From a virus, in IMG/VR virus record IMGVR_UViG_3300041411_000080, positions 1 through 64,000 of that record: a stretch of 64,000 bases of DNA, one strand, 5' to 3'. Below the pieces are notes generated by a model that saw nothing but the letters and a program-made list of their open reading frames with translations, was not told the DNA's origin and ran no database searches. Every line of letters begins with the position of its first letter. The first letter of the stretch is position 1. The position numbers and the translations under genes are program-made. Of the stretch, positions 8,702 to 16,081 are shown piece after piece.

Positions 8702-8964
8702 TAAGCCATACCTGGTGGACGCACACCAACCTGAGTAGGATCTTTACGCAGTTGCCCTTCACCTACCCAGACGCGATGGATATCACTCGCTGGAGTAATG
8801 CCATCACCTAAAGCCCGTACACTGTGAGGTGTATCGACCTTGCCCGGATCATAAGCCATGATTTGAAGACGGCCATTCTCTACCGCAAACACTTCACCCT
8901 TTGGACCCATCAGGTCCGCCCCAGCCAAACAAAACTCCCCAGTAAAGAAATTACGCTGCTGCAT
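8701..8964 (-). CDS. hypothetical phage protein, 87 aa
   Basis: Short beta-strands with Gly turns (GEFCLAGADLMGPKGEVF). Overlaps the end of the 201 aa gene upstream by 14 bases. Unknown function. Confidence 0.82.
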   Translation of the reverse strand: MQQRNFFTGEFCLAGADLMGPKGEVFAVENGRLQIMAYDPGKVDTPHSVRALGDGITPASDIHRVWVGEGQLRKDPTQVGVRPPGMA

Positions 8965-9556
8965 TTAAAACCCCCGTTGTGATAGGCTTAGGAATCGGAG
9001 TGCCGAATGGAACGTAGTCCAGTAGTAGTTGATTTTTAGAGGACACAATCGGGAACTCCGTATCGCCCGGATTACGCCAGACGATCTGTATTGCCTTTGC
9101 TTGTTCAAGATGATTCTGGTCTACCAGCCAGTGACGCAGCATTTGCGCTTGACCGTATACCATGCGCTCAGCGTCCACAGGACGCACTTGGAAGAACTGA
9201 CCTATCTCGGTGTTAGCCAATTCACGGTTCATCGCCATAGCGACTTCCTGAGAGGTCTTAGCGCCATAGCCGTTCTGACTCAACCAACTGTGCATCGCCT
9301 TGATGTGCGGATACAGTAGGTTATAGTTGAAGTCGTTGATAGCAATACCGGAGACGTAAATCTCAGGTAGGTTGAAACGAGAGAACCCGACAGTGTAGAA
9401 CCCGTAAGGGATACCATCATTAGGTTGACCGAACAATGGACGCACTGTGAACTCGACCCGATCCAGTTGATCGTTGATCTGTTCCAGAATTTCTTTTATG
9501 TCGCGTTTAAACAGATGTGCCGAACGAACATAGTCGCTCTTAGTGTACGCTGTCAT
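8951..9556 (-). CDS. hypothetical phage protein, 201 aa
   Basis: Unrecognised. Helical N-terminus (RSAHLFKRDIKEILEQINDQ), a central IYVSGIAINDF strand followed by helices, and strand IQIVWRNPGD. Overlaps the 67 aa gene upstream by 17 bases. Confidence 0.85.
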   Translation of the reverse strand: MTAYTKSDYVRSAHLFKRDIKEILEQINDQLDRVEFTVRPLFGQPNDGIPYGFYTVGFSRFNLPEIYVSGIAINDFNYNLLYPHIKAMHSWLSQNGYGAKTSQEVAMAMNRELANTEIGQFFQVRPVDAERMVYGQAQMLRHWLVDQNHLEQAKAIQIVWRNPGDTEFPIVSSKNQLLLDYVPFGTPIPKPITTGVLNAAA

Positions 9557-9743
9557 TCAATACCTCGATCTGATCACTGGTGGCATAGAAGTCATTCATT
9601 GGCTCACTAACTTTAGCAACCTGAAAGACTTTACCGTTACGAGTTTCGTCTAGGATGTAAAGTTCATCACCAGCTTCGGCCATAGTGCAATCTACATCGA
9701 GTACAGTAATGACGATCTTGCGTAAAGCCCTTGCCCTTTTCAT
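9540..9743 (-). CDS. hypothetical phage protein, 67 aa
   Basis: Small protein with a basic N-terminus (MKRARALRK) and a compact beta segment (ITVLDVDCTM, DELYILDE) suggestive of a small barrel. Four-base overlap with the gene upstream. No family recognised. Confidence 0.8.
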   Translation of the reverse strand: MKRARALRKIVITVLDVDCTMAEAGDELYILDETRNGKVFQVAKVSEPMNDFYATSDQIEVLNDSVH

Positions 9744-10027
9744 AACTCTCCCCCGAATACGGAATCCATATCTGTTAGCTGAACGGTTTCGATCTGATCA
9801 TGGTTGTCGCAGTTCATGACTCGGAATCCACCACCTGGGTTTTCCGTATCTTCACTGAGTACCATCAGGTCATCACCTTCATTTGCAAACTTTACTTCAG
9901 TATAGCCTTTCTCACGATCTGTGCGATGAATGAAAATGTCGTTAGTCGCTTGTAATAACATACCACGCGCTACATCACTCTTCGAGATGCCATCGATCAG
10001 TTGTGTAAGGTTCTTGAAGAAGCACAT
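9740..10027 (-). CDS. hypothetical phage protein, 95 aa
   Basis: Similar general build to the 67 aa product that follows: a short helix, then strands DIFIHRTD, EVKFANEGDDLMVL. GGGGAAATAAC precedes the ATG. First well-supported gene after the terminator at 10158-10177. Confidence 0.82.
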   Translation of the reverse strand: MCFFKNLTQLIDGISKSDVARGMLLQATNDIFIHRTDREKGYTEVKFANEGDDLMVLSEDTENPGGGFRVMNCDNHDQIETVQLTDMDSVFGGEL

Positions 10028-10028
10028 G

Positions 10029-10124
10029 TTATTTCCCCTGCTCAGTAATTGTTGGCTTCTTTCTCCAAGATTGGTCTAGGATACTATTTGTTGCCAGTTG
10101 AGATAGTGTTGATTGCACAGACAT
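10029..10124 (-). CDS. possible 31 aa leader ORF
   Basis: An ATG at 10122-10124 opens 31 codons ending just before the 95 aa gene. There is no ribosome site and the ATG touches the promoter-like element, so it would have to be leaderless. It may simply be the 5' untranslated region. Confidence 0.25.
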   Translation of the reverse strand: MSVQSTLSQLATNSILDQSWRKKPTITEQGK

Positions 10125-10140
10125 GATGTAAATCTGAATT
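10124..10140 (-). promoter_or_regulatory. early-type promoter element (P2)
   Basis: AATTCAGATTTACATCA on the minus strand matches the window consensus except for C in TACATCA. It lies just downstream of a terminator, at an operon boundary, but 97 bases from the 95 aa gene. Confidence 0.4.
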
Positions 10141-10157
10141 CCGTTGTACTGACATAA

Positions 10158-10177
10158 AGCCTCCCCGAAGGGAGGCT
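10158..10177 (-). terminator. rho-independent terminator, UUCG loop
   Basis: AGCCTCCC-TTCG-GGGAGGCT on the minus strand followed by TTAT, directly after the 10183-10626 gene. Confidence 0.75.
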
Positions 10178-10182
10178 ATTTA

Positions 10183-10626
10183 TTATTCGATGAATTGAAA
10201 CAAAGCCCCGATGATTGGTGAACCTTCATCCGCCCGAATGTAGGTACGACCAGACTGCCAACTGAAATGGATGTTGATGCCCCAACGTTTTCCATTGATC
10301 TTGGTAACGTAGCCCGTATAAGTATTACCGACACCCTTCTCGATTGGATGAGGGTTACGCGGTTTTAACTTAACGATCTGTACATTACCCTCTTCGTCCA
10401 GATAGCTGATCTCACGAATGTAGATATACGACCAGTCTTCATTCGTACCGTAGGCTTGTCGGAAATCGAAAGTACGTCCATCTGCCAAGATGTGCACGGT
10501 CTTCTCGAATTCTTGGTTAGCCAACATCACTTGCACTTCGTTCCGTTGGAACCAAGGGTGAAGAATGTTGAGGTTGTAACATGGTCCCGGTTTAGGGAGG
10601 CTGTTAGGTCGGGATGTGTTGTACAT
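10183..10626 (-). CDS. hypothetical phage protein, 147 aa
   Basis: Start placed at ATG 10624-10626, which has AAAAGGA at a normal distance; an ATG 15 bases upstream lacks one. Beta-rich (DWSYIYIREISYLDEEG, WGINIHFSW). Overlaps the end of the 143 aa gene. Ends at a terminator. Unknown function. Confidence 0.82.
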   Translation of the reverse strand: MYNTSRPNSLPKPGPCYNLNILHPWFQRNEVQVMLANQEFEKTVHILADGRTFDFRQAYGTNEDWSYIYIREISYLDEEGNVQIVKLKPRNPHPIEKGVGNTYTGYVTKINGKRWGINIHFSWQSGRTYIRADEGSPIIGALFQFIE

Positions 10627-11035
10627 AAACGTCCTTTTCATTAACTGGGCCTTCAAAGGTCTCAGTCAAGAAGTTGTAGTTACGACCGGGTACACTTGCG
10701 CTACAGCTTTTAAACTGTACGAAGTTATTGTATCGATCGAAGTTGAATACGAAGACTGGTTGACCCAATACCCTAGCAAGCGACGCTTTCTTTGCGTTAT
10801 GGGTGAAACTTGCATTACCCTGACCTTTGCAGATCAAGTACTGTGTAAGTTTACCTTTAGGTAACCGAATGTGAACTGGGTCAGTAAAGGACATATATCG
10901 AGTTGGATCAAACTCACTGAGTGTAATCCATTGACCGTCACGTCGATTCTGCCAGTTAGCTAGGAGACTCCCAACCTTCCAACCCCCTATTACTATTAGT
11001 GCCGCTTTAAGTATGACGAGTATAGTCATGGTCAC
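10604..11035 (-). CDS. membrane-anchored hypothetical protein, 143 aa
   Basis: One N-terminal transmembrane helix (MTILVILKAALIVIGGW) and a soluble domain of about 115 residues with mixed strands. Four-base ATGA overlap with the gene upstream. Probably an inner-membrane protein; no family recognised. Confidence 0.82.
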   Translation of the reverse strand: MTMTILVILKAALIVIGGWKVGSLLANWQNRRDGQWITLSEFDPTRYMSFTDPVHIRLPKGKLTQYLICKGQGNASFTHNAKKASLARVLGQPVFVFNFDRYNNFVQFKSCSASVPGRNYNFLTETFEGPVNEKDVYVQHIPT

Positions 11036-11307
11036 CCCGAGAATGGTTTCCCGATTACCAGATCCCGATGCAGGAAATGTTGTTTCGGTACTACCACTTC
11101 TTTCAATTCGGTTCCGGTGCGGTTATCGGCGATCTTCAAGATCTCACCCTGAGGTGTAATCTCAATTCTAACTGGAGGGATACCCACCAGACCCATGGAT
11201 ACGAAATCGAGATCATCGACCGTAGACATAGCGACTTGGTGATCGTGTCCCATCCAATCAGCAACCCAATGACCGCACTCGGTACGCTTTAGCTTAAGTT
11301 CGCTCAT
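11032..11307 (-). CDS. hypothetical phage protein, 91 aa
   Basis: Soluble; includes a Cys/His-containing start (RTECGHWVADWMGHDHQ) that could bind a metal, though spacing does not match a known finger. GAGGGAC precedes the ATG. Confidence 0.8.
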   Translation of the reverse strand: MSELKLKRTECGHWVADWMGHDHQVAMSTVDDLDFVSMGLVGIPPVRIEITPQGEILKIADNRTGTELKEVVVPKQHFLHRDLVIGKPFSG

Positions 11308-11318
11308 AGTCCCTCTTA

Positions 11319-11334
11319 GGGGACCAGAGTCCCC
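11319..11334 (-). terminator. stem-loop between genes
   Basis: GGGGAC-TCTG-GTCCCC with no T-run; possibly a weak terminator or an RNA stability element. Confidence 0.35.
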
Positions 11335-11335
11335 G

Positions 11336-11827
11336 TTAGTTCAAAGTCTCGCGTGTGTGGTACTCTGCCAGATCGTTATTACCACCAGCGATCTCCATCA
11401 TATTCATTACGTTGATGAGTAGAGTACGTTGCACACCATTGATCTCAACACACAGCTCTACGCTGGCCGGGAAACATTGGATGCGCTGGACTTTGCCGAA
11501 GGCATAGATGAAGGTCAGCATTGGATCAACCATTGCCAGTTCGTCATCGTTCATGTTTTGCAGGTAAGGTACCAGCGTTTTCTTGACGATCCAGTTCAGG
11601 ACCGTTCCAGAATGTTGCACTTGATCGACACCCCACTGCAACAGATGCGGGATGCATTCCAGATTCGATTCGATACTGTACGCAGCATCATGCCAGGTCA
11701 TCGGAACCTTAACATAGTTATCCGATGGGAATGAGGTCACCAGTGGACCATGCTGCAAGAAGGAGACCCAGCGCAGGTAATCGTTAGTGGTGCCGTAAAG
11801 GTCGCCGTTGCTATGAACTTGTTCCAT
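11336..11827 (-). CDS. hypothetical phage protein, 163 aa
   Basis: Unrecognised. Mostly helical in the middle (SNLECIPHLLQWGVDQVQ), with beta-strands at the end around VELCVEINGVQRTLLINV. Eighteen bases separate it from the 235 aa gene upstream. Confidence 0.85.
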   Translation of the reverse strand: MEQVHSNGDLYGTTNDYLRWVSFLQHGPLVTSFPSDNYVKVPMTWHDAAYSIESNLECIPHLLQWGVDQVQHSGTVLNWIVKKTLVPYLQNMNDDELAMVDPMLTFIYAFGKVQRIQCFPASVELCVEINGVQRTLLINVMNMMEIAGGNNDLAEYHTRETLN

Positions 11828-11844
11828 TATCTTACTCCAGTATG

Positions 11845-12552
11845 TTATTTTTTAACGATTGTGGCGTCAGTAAAGTCGCCGTTGAATTGGACCACGTAAT
11901 TGTGGCCAACGAAGGAAATCTGCGATATATTTTCCCAGTGGTCCTCTAGGATAATTCCATTCATGAGGTGGGTCTTCAAAGCACGTTGAATGATGATCTC
12001 CGGGTTATGGAACAACTTACGGATAGTCTCACTCATCATTGTTTCAACACCGATACAAGATAACCCCAAGGCCATCATTGTTGCTTGTTCTTGTGGGAAC
12101 AACATTGCACGAAGGTAAGTAGCCCCACGCACAGCGCGGAGTGCGGGGTGCTCATCATTGTCTTTAAGGCTACCGACCACGTAAAGTTCCGGGAATAAGC
12201 GATAGCTTTTCTCACGTACCGTCACTCGGTAGGTATACTCTGAATTTTCCTCAGAGTACATTATATCGTAGGCTTGATCTCGGGTCCAGATTTCGCCATC
12301 TGAATTCAACTCAACCGAACTGCCGATTTTCCACGAATCACGGAATGCACACATGAACTTGGCAACCGTTTCGTGATTCACCATGTAGTGGCCGTAACGC
12401 TGGGCATCCCATGGTTGGTCGGTATCGTTGTGATGTGGATGGACCACGAAGAACTGTGTACCTCGTACCCACTCGATGTAGATACTGATGTTGGTTTCTT
12501 CAGGGTAGCCATATATGTTACGGTTGAAGCGTAAAGTGTCCAGCAGTTGCAT
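11845..12552 (-). CDS. hypothetical phage protein, 235 aa
   Basis: Unrecognised. N-terminal beta part (ISIYIEWVRGTQFFVVHPHH), a central strand ELYVVGSLKDN followed by helices, and a C-terminal beta part (VQFNGDFTDATIV). AGGAGGCATTA stands before the ATG. Lies below a terminator, so it may start a transcript or be read by leakage. Confidence 0.85.
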   Translation of the reverse strand: MQLLDTLRFNRNIYGYPEETNISIYIEWVRGTQFFVVHPHHNDTDQPWDAQRYGHYMVNHETVAKFMCAFRDSWKIGSSVELNSDGEIWTRDQAYDIMYSEENSEYTYRVTVREKSYRLFPELYVVGSLKDNDEHPALRAVRGATYLRAMLFPQEQATMMALGLSCIGVETMMSETIRKLFHNPEIIIQRALKTHLMNGIILEDHWENISQISFVGHNYVVQFNGDFTDATIVKK

Positions 12553-12595
12553 TAATGCCTCCTAGCGATTTAACGAAAAAAAGAATTTAGCTAAC

Positions 12596-12613
12596 GGGAG
12601 TCCGAAGACTCCC
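12596..12613 (-). terminator. rho-independent terminator, UUCG loop
   Basis: GGGAGTC-TTCG-GACTCCC on the minus strand; a T-run appears about 15 bases later. Follows the 12632-12865 gene. Confidence 0.7.
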
Positions 12614-12631
12614 ATTGGCTTATTGATCCGA

Positions 12632-12865
12632 TTAGCGAAAGAGTTCAGCTGCCAATGCCTGTTTAAAGGCAAGACGCTGCTGCTCATCGCCACCCCACAA
12701 CTCCACACTGGTAAACCCGTCTGCATTCGGGGAACCGAACGCATTACAGGTTTTACCGAGTGGGGAGGAGATGGAGTTTTGAATGATCCGCTCGCGTTGA
12801 GCGTTCATACGAACAACATCAGGGGTCAGGATCGTTACGTTTACTACGGTCTGCAAATTCAACAC
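12632..12865 (-). CDS. hypothetical phage protein, 77 aa, GTG start
   Basis: Starts with GTG at 12863-12865 behind AAGGAG at seven bases. Strand VVNVTILTPD then a helix and a C-terminal helix (QRLAFKQALAAELF). Followed by a terminator. Function unknown. Confidence 0.78.
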   Translation of the reverse strand: MLNLQTVVNVTILTPDVVRMNAQRERIIQNSISSPLGKTCNAFGSPNADGFTSVELWGGDEQQRLAFKQALAAELFR

Positions 12866-12876
12866 AGCGATGCTCC

Positions 12877-13224
12877 TTATTTAGCTTCAGCGATGAGACG
12901 ATCTACCCAAGTGAGCATTTGTTGCTCAGCTTTGTGCAGGTGGAAGTTATTTGGATCGAGTTCTTCACGCACTTCATATGCAAGTACGTTCTTAGCAGCG
13001 GTCAGGGCTTCCTTCCAGCATTCTTTGGAAGCACCATTGCGCTGCATGTGATTAGTCATAGCGCGGATGCGAGCCGAAGCTTCATCAATCCAGCGCTCAG
13101 CGCGGCGGCGATCGTTTTCACGTTTGGCCACAAGCTGTGCTTGGTAAACCGAGTTAACGAGTAATGCAACGCCAACGACAGCCATGGCGCCATTTGCATA
13201 ATCTTCAAAAGTCCATCTAGCCAT
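12877..13224 (-). CDS. membrane-anchored helical protein, 115 aa
   Basis: One transmembrane segment near residues 10-30 (GAMAVVGVALLVNSVYQAQL) followed by a long, highly charged helical region (KRENDRRRAERWIDEASARI) that may form a coiled coil. Probably an inner-membrane protein with a cytoplasmic tail. No family recognised. Confidence 0.83.
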   Translation of the reverse strand: MARWTFEDYANGAMAVVGVALLVNSVYQAQLVAKRENDRRRAERWIDEASARIRAMTNHMQRNGASKECWKEALTAAKNVLAYEVREELDPNNFHLHKAEQQMLTWVDRLIAEAK

Positions 13225-13253
13225 GATTTAGAATCCTTCAGCGTTTGAGTTAA

Positions 13254-13496
13254 TTAGTGCAGGGAGATCTTGCAGATTTGTTCGTCCAGCTTTTGAATAG
13301 CCGGAATGACTTCAGCACGGATGCGCGGGCAACCTTCGAAGTTGTACAGGTCCAGGTACAGCTGGTCGAAGAAGCCACGCATTTCTTCATCCGCTTCGTA
13401 GGAAGGGGTTTGAGCTGCGATCAGTTCTTCGATCTTGGTAGCTACAGCCAGGTTGGCTTGAGCGATCCAGGTGTTAACAGTAGGCAGAGTTTGCAT
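13254..13496 (-). CDS. hypothetical phage protein, 80 aa
   Basis: Start placed at ATG 13494-13496, with AGGAAATTAATC upstream. Almost entirely helical, acidic in the middle (SYEADEEMRGFFDQLYLDLY). No family recognised. Confidence 0.8.
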   Translation of the reverse strand: MQTLPTVNTWIAQANLAVATKIEELIAAQTPSYEADEEMRGFFDQLYLDLYNFEGCPRIRAEVIPAIQKLDEQICKISLH

Positions 13497-13530
13497 GATT
13501 AATTTCCTATAGATAAATTTGAGTTTTAGA

Positions 13531-13668
13531 TTAAGCTGGTTTATTTTCAGTGTCTTCAACGAAGTACACGTAAACAACACTAACCGTTACGACAACAGCA
13601 GTAACGGCCAACACGGCGGCTGCACCAGCAACCACCCCTTTGAAAAAATCGCGGGCTACTTCTTCCAT
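13531..13668 (-). CDS. small membrane protein, 45 aa
   Basis: N-terminal EEVARDFFKG, one transmembrane helix rich in Ala and Val, and an acidic/polar end (EDTENKPA). AGGAG-type site (CAGGAGTTAAATA) precedes the ATG. Same size and build as the 47 aa product upstream; unknown function. Confidence 0.75.
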   Translation of the reverse strand: MEEVARDFFKGVVAGAAAVLAVTAVVVTVSVVYVYFVEDTENKPA

Positions 13669-13721
13669 TTATTTAACTCCTGTAATTAAAAGAAGGTGAT
13701 ACTGGTTAGAGTATCACCTTT

Positions 13722-13748
13722 GTAATATAGCGTTTAAATGGGTTCTAT
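13722..13748 (-). promoter_or_regulatory. early-type promoter, variant (P3)
   Basis: Minus strand reads TAGAACCCATTTAAA then CGCTATATTAC. It shares the TATATTAC core with the other elements but has a distinct upstream half found also in P4 and, more loosely, P5. Start codon 54 bases away. Confidence 0.55.
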
Positions 13749-14056
13749 TATTTACGGCTTGCCAACAGGTGGCAACGACGCAAAGAGAAGATCAGTTGAC
13801 TTACCAAAGTACGAATGCACTTGATCGCTTCAAAGCGTTCAGTTTCTTCGATGCCCGGCATTTCGTTGAACTTGGTGATCTCTTCTTCAACCATGCTGTT
13901 CAGCTTGGCGATACGATCCAACCAAGGCACGTCGTCTGCATTCATCTGATCAAGCAGGTCACTGATACGTGCAGTGATCTCCATCTCAATGTGAGTTGCA
14001 GTTGGTTCAACCTTGGTCCAGCCGAAGGTGTTCATCATATCGCGGATAAAGCCCAT
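13748..14056 (-). CDS. hypothetical helical protein, 102 aa
   Basis: All-helical, acidic in the centre (MEITARISDLLDQMNADD) and basic at the end (SLRRCHLLASRK). First gene after P4. No family recognised. Confidence 0.84.
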   Translation of the reverse strand: MGFIRDMMNTFGWTKVEPTATHIEMEITARISDLLDQMNADDVPWLDRIAKLNSMVEEEITKFNEMPGIEETERFEAIKCIRTLVSQLIFSLRRCHLLASRK

Positions 14057-14089
14057 CGTAAATTCCTTTAAGTTAGTTAATCCACAAAA

Positions 14090-14117
14090 GTAATATAGCC
14101 TTTAAAGGGTTTCTAAT
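14090..14117 (-). promoter_or_regulatory. early-type promoter, variant (P4)
   Basis: TTAGAAACCCTTTAAA then GGCTATATTAC on the minus strand, 34 bases before the start at 14056. The stop of the upstream 47 aa gene lies at its far edge. Confidence 0.6.
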
Positions 14118-14118
14118 A

Positions 14119-14262
14119 TTACTCTTGCGGAGGTTCTTCTGGTTCAGGTTCCGGGTTATCTTTAAACAACCAGACTGTCAGTCCTAACAAAGCTACTGTA
14201 GTCACGACGAATCCTATCACCACATCGCGCAGCTGTATACTACTTTCTCCATGATCTTCCAT
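14119..14262 (-). CDS. small membrane protein, 47 aa
   Basis: Short polar N-terminus, one transmembrane helix (VVIGFVVTTVALLGLTVWLF), then a Glu/Pro-rich tail (DNPEPEPEEPPQE) probably outside the membrane. GAGGTGTAAG precedes the ATG. Unknown function. Confidence 0.76.
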   Translation of the reverse strand: MEDHGESSIQLRDVVIGFVVTTVALLGLTVWLFKDNPEPEPEEPPQE

Positions 14263-14295
14263 CTTACACCTCGAATAGTTTGCGGTTTGTAAAGC

Positions 14296-14658
14296 TTAGT
14301 AAAAGTACAGCACGTCTCGCCAGCGGGTCATCAGATGAATCCAGATACCACGTTCAGATGTAGACATGTGGTTGAAGTCATTAGGTCCATGACCCATTTG
14401 CTTCTCCAGTTCAAACTGAAGCCATGCAAAGGTACGACGATATTCCTTCTCCCGACCACCATTGCGGTTAGGAACCCTACGACAACGTTTCAACTCACTG
14501 TTGATCTGTTTGATCCAGTAGTCGTAGAACTGATGGTCTATCCGTTTCGATGGACGGGTGCAATGCCAGAATGCCCAGCCAGCAATCAGTACCATAGAAC
14601 CCATTATCGCCCAGAAGCTCCAAGGCATCAGTAGTGCAGCTTTGTAAAGTTCCTGCAT
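14296..14658 (-). CDS. membrane-anchored hypothetical protein, 120 aa
   Basis: Start at ATG 14656-14658 with GGAGTTGTC before it. N-terminal transmembrane helix (WAIMGSMVLIAGWAFW), then a basic helical domain (KRCRRVPNRNGGREKEYRR). First gene after P5. Confidence 0.82.
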   Translation of the reverse strand: MQELYKAALLMPWSFWAIMGSMVLIAGWAFWHCTRPSKRIDHQFYDYWIKQINSELKRCRRVPNRNGGREKEYRRTFAWLQFELEKQMGHGPNDFNHMSTSERGIWIHLMTRWRDVLYFY

Positions 14659-14690
14659 GACAACTCCAGTCAAGATTTAATTACACGGCT

Positions 14691-14718
14691 ATGATATAGC
14701 TGTAAAACCATTTCTAAT
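14691..14718 (-). promoter_or_regulatory. early-type promoter, variant (P5)
   Basis: TTAGAAATGG, then GCTATATCAT on the minus strand, 33 bases before the start at 14658. It sits in the divergent gap with the only plus-strand gene, which may use an unidentified promoter here. Confidence 0.5.
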
Positions 14719-14734
14719 AAACGAGGAAATCGCT

Positions 14735-14959
14735 ATGCCCACTAAGAGTCCAGCTCAAGCCAGATTGATGCGTGCTGCTGCACATGATCCAGAGTTCGCC
14801 AAGAAAGTTAAGGTTCCACAAGAAGTAGCTAAAGAATTCGTTGATGCCGATAAGAAAGAAAAAGAGAAGGCTGAGAAAGACAAGAAAAAGAAAGCGGATA
14901 AGAAAGACGATCATCACACCAAGTCTAGTATTACCACTCGATACAAAAAAGAAGCATAA
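14735..14959 (+). CDS. DUF3008-like small protein, 74 aa
   Basis: The only plus-strand gene. It opens PTKSPAQARLMRAAAHD and has VPQEVAKEFVDADKK, the pattern I know from small phage proteins of the DUF3008 type (K-S-x-x-Q-x-x-L-M-x-A-x-A and a later A-x-E-F-x-x-A-D-K). The last third is a Lys/Asp/Glu-rich disordered tail. GAGGAAATCGCT precedes the ATG. Function unknown in the family. A shared terminator separates it from the converging P-loop gene. Confidence 0.85.
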   Translation: MPTKSPAQARLMRAAAHDPEFAKKVKVPQEVAKEFVDADKKEKEKAEKDKKKKADKKDDHHTKSSITTRYKKEA

Positions 14960-14962
14960 CAA

Positions 14963-14984
14963 AGCCCCTCCAATCGGAGGGGCT
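14963..14984. terminator. bidirectional terminator between converging genes
   Basis: AGCCCCTCC-AATC-GGAGGGGCT lies between the plus-strand gene and the minus-strand P-loop gene; A/T-rich bases flank both sides. Confidence 0.7.
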
Positions 14985-14992
14985 ATATGTCG

Positions 14993-15619
14993 TTAGATCT
15001 TGGTATTGTGATACACTACATCATCGACGCCCAGCGTGTAAGATGGTCCACCTCCAATCAGAATACCTTTGGCCTTAACACGTTCTTTATAAGCCGCGTA
15101 TTCAGTTGGGTCAGTAGTGATATCCCAATGATCAGGTTGCTTGATATCGTTATCACATTCAATGACTTCGATTCCTGGATCGATATCACGGAGCATCAAC
15201 TTAAACTCATTAAGGACATAGGTCTTACCTGAGTTGCATTCCCCTATAAACATCGCATGGAAGATTGGTGCCTTCCCACGGTTAACGTACGCATATGCAT
15301 CCATAGAGGGCTTGGTCCGCCAAGGGGCCTGGAACACACGTACAGCTTCTCGCTGTGTAGTCATCGCGTAATGACGACCTAGGAAATGTTCAGACAAGAA
15401 CACCGGATTGATTATCAACGATGTAATCTCTTCGCGAGTCAACTCTACCACAGGCATGTAACACTGTGTATCGAATACCGCGTTACCGAAGCCTTGCTCA
15501 TTCAAACGTTGACGAAGCATTTGATACAGCTTCAACATAATAGGCTCGGCACGCAGATTGAGTTCTATGTTCTGGAGTTTACGGGAGAAAACGAATACAT
15601 CATACTTAGGGCAGTTCAT
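14993..15619 (-). CDS. P-loop NTPase, 208 aa
   Basis: Residues 122-140 carry AMFIGECNSGKTYVLNEF, a Walker A motif (GxxxxGKT, residues 126-133) after a hydrophobic strand. A strand IEVIECDND about 30 residues later could hold the Walker B or base-binding acid. The size recalls small nucleotide kinases or ATPase domains, but the lid and substrate motifs are not recognisable. The first 120 residues are an unknown helical domain. AGGAAAATCC precedes ATG 15617-15619. ATP binding is likely; substrate unknown. Confidence 0.83.
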   Translation of the reverse strand: MNCPKYDVFVFSRKLQNIELNLRAEPIMLKLYQMLRQRLNEQGFGNAVFDTQCYMPVVELTREEITSLIINPVFLSEHFLGRHYAMTTQREAVRVFQAPWRTKPSMDAYAYVNRGKAPIFHAMFIGECNSGKTYVLNEFKLMLRDIDPGIEVIECDNDIKQPDHWDITTDPTEYAAYKERVKAKGILIGGGPSYTLGVDDVVYHNTKI

Positions 15620-15645
15620 TGGATTTTCCTTGAGACGAAATAAAA

Positions 15646-15663
15646 CCCTACCCGAAGGTAGGG
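15646..15663 (-). terminator. rho-independent terminator, UUCG loop
   Basis: CCCTACC-TTCG-GGTAGGG then TTTTATTT on the minus strand, after the 15672-16031 gene. Confidence 0.8.
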
Positions 15664-15671
15664 CGTGATAC

Positions 15672-16031
15672 TTAAGCGCCACCTTCAGGTTCAGGCGGTA
15701 CAACAGCAGCAGGTTTGAACGATACGAACAGAACCTTATCAGCAGGACCAGTAGAAATACCGATACCTTCAGCAGCAGGACCATATTGGTTCTCTACCTT
15801 AACGTCACTCCAACCACCAGCGGTGATCGATGCCTTGAGAGCAGTGATACCAGGAGCGGTCAGTTCCTTACCTTTGTAGGTACGGATGACAGTATGATCA
15901 GTTACGCTGGTATTCTCGAGGAATGCCAGAGTAGCCGCAGTTTGCAGGTGAGCGGTAATGTCAGCTTCAAAAGGTGCGATCTCAGCAGCGCTTACGGCTA
16001 CTTTCAGATCGGCAAGACTTGGGATTGCCAT
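15672..16031 (-). CDS. hypothetical phage protein, 119 aa
   Basis: Ala-rich N-terminal helix (LADLKVAVSAAEIAPFEADI), then a small alpha/beta part (TAGGWSDVKVENQ, KVLFVSFKPA) and a Pro/Gly end. The 124 aa product at 55531-55905 has the same MAIP start, order of elements and a private UUCG terminator; they may be distant paralogues. Unknown function. Confidence 0.84.
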   Translation of the reverse strand: MAIPSLADLKVAVSAAEIAPFEADITAHLQTAATLAFLENTSVTDHTVIRTYKGKELTAPGITALKASITAGGWSDVKVENQYGPAAEGIGISTGPADKVLFVSFKPAAVVPPEPEGGA

Positions 16032-16081
16032 GGCATGAATTTCCTTTTAACATGGTCCGCGGTATTGCAGGACCTATACTA

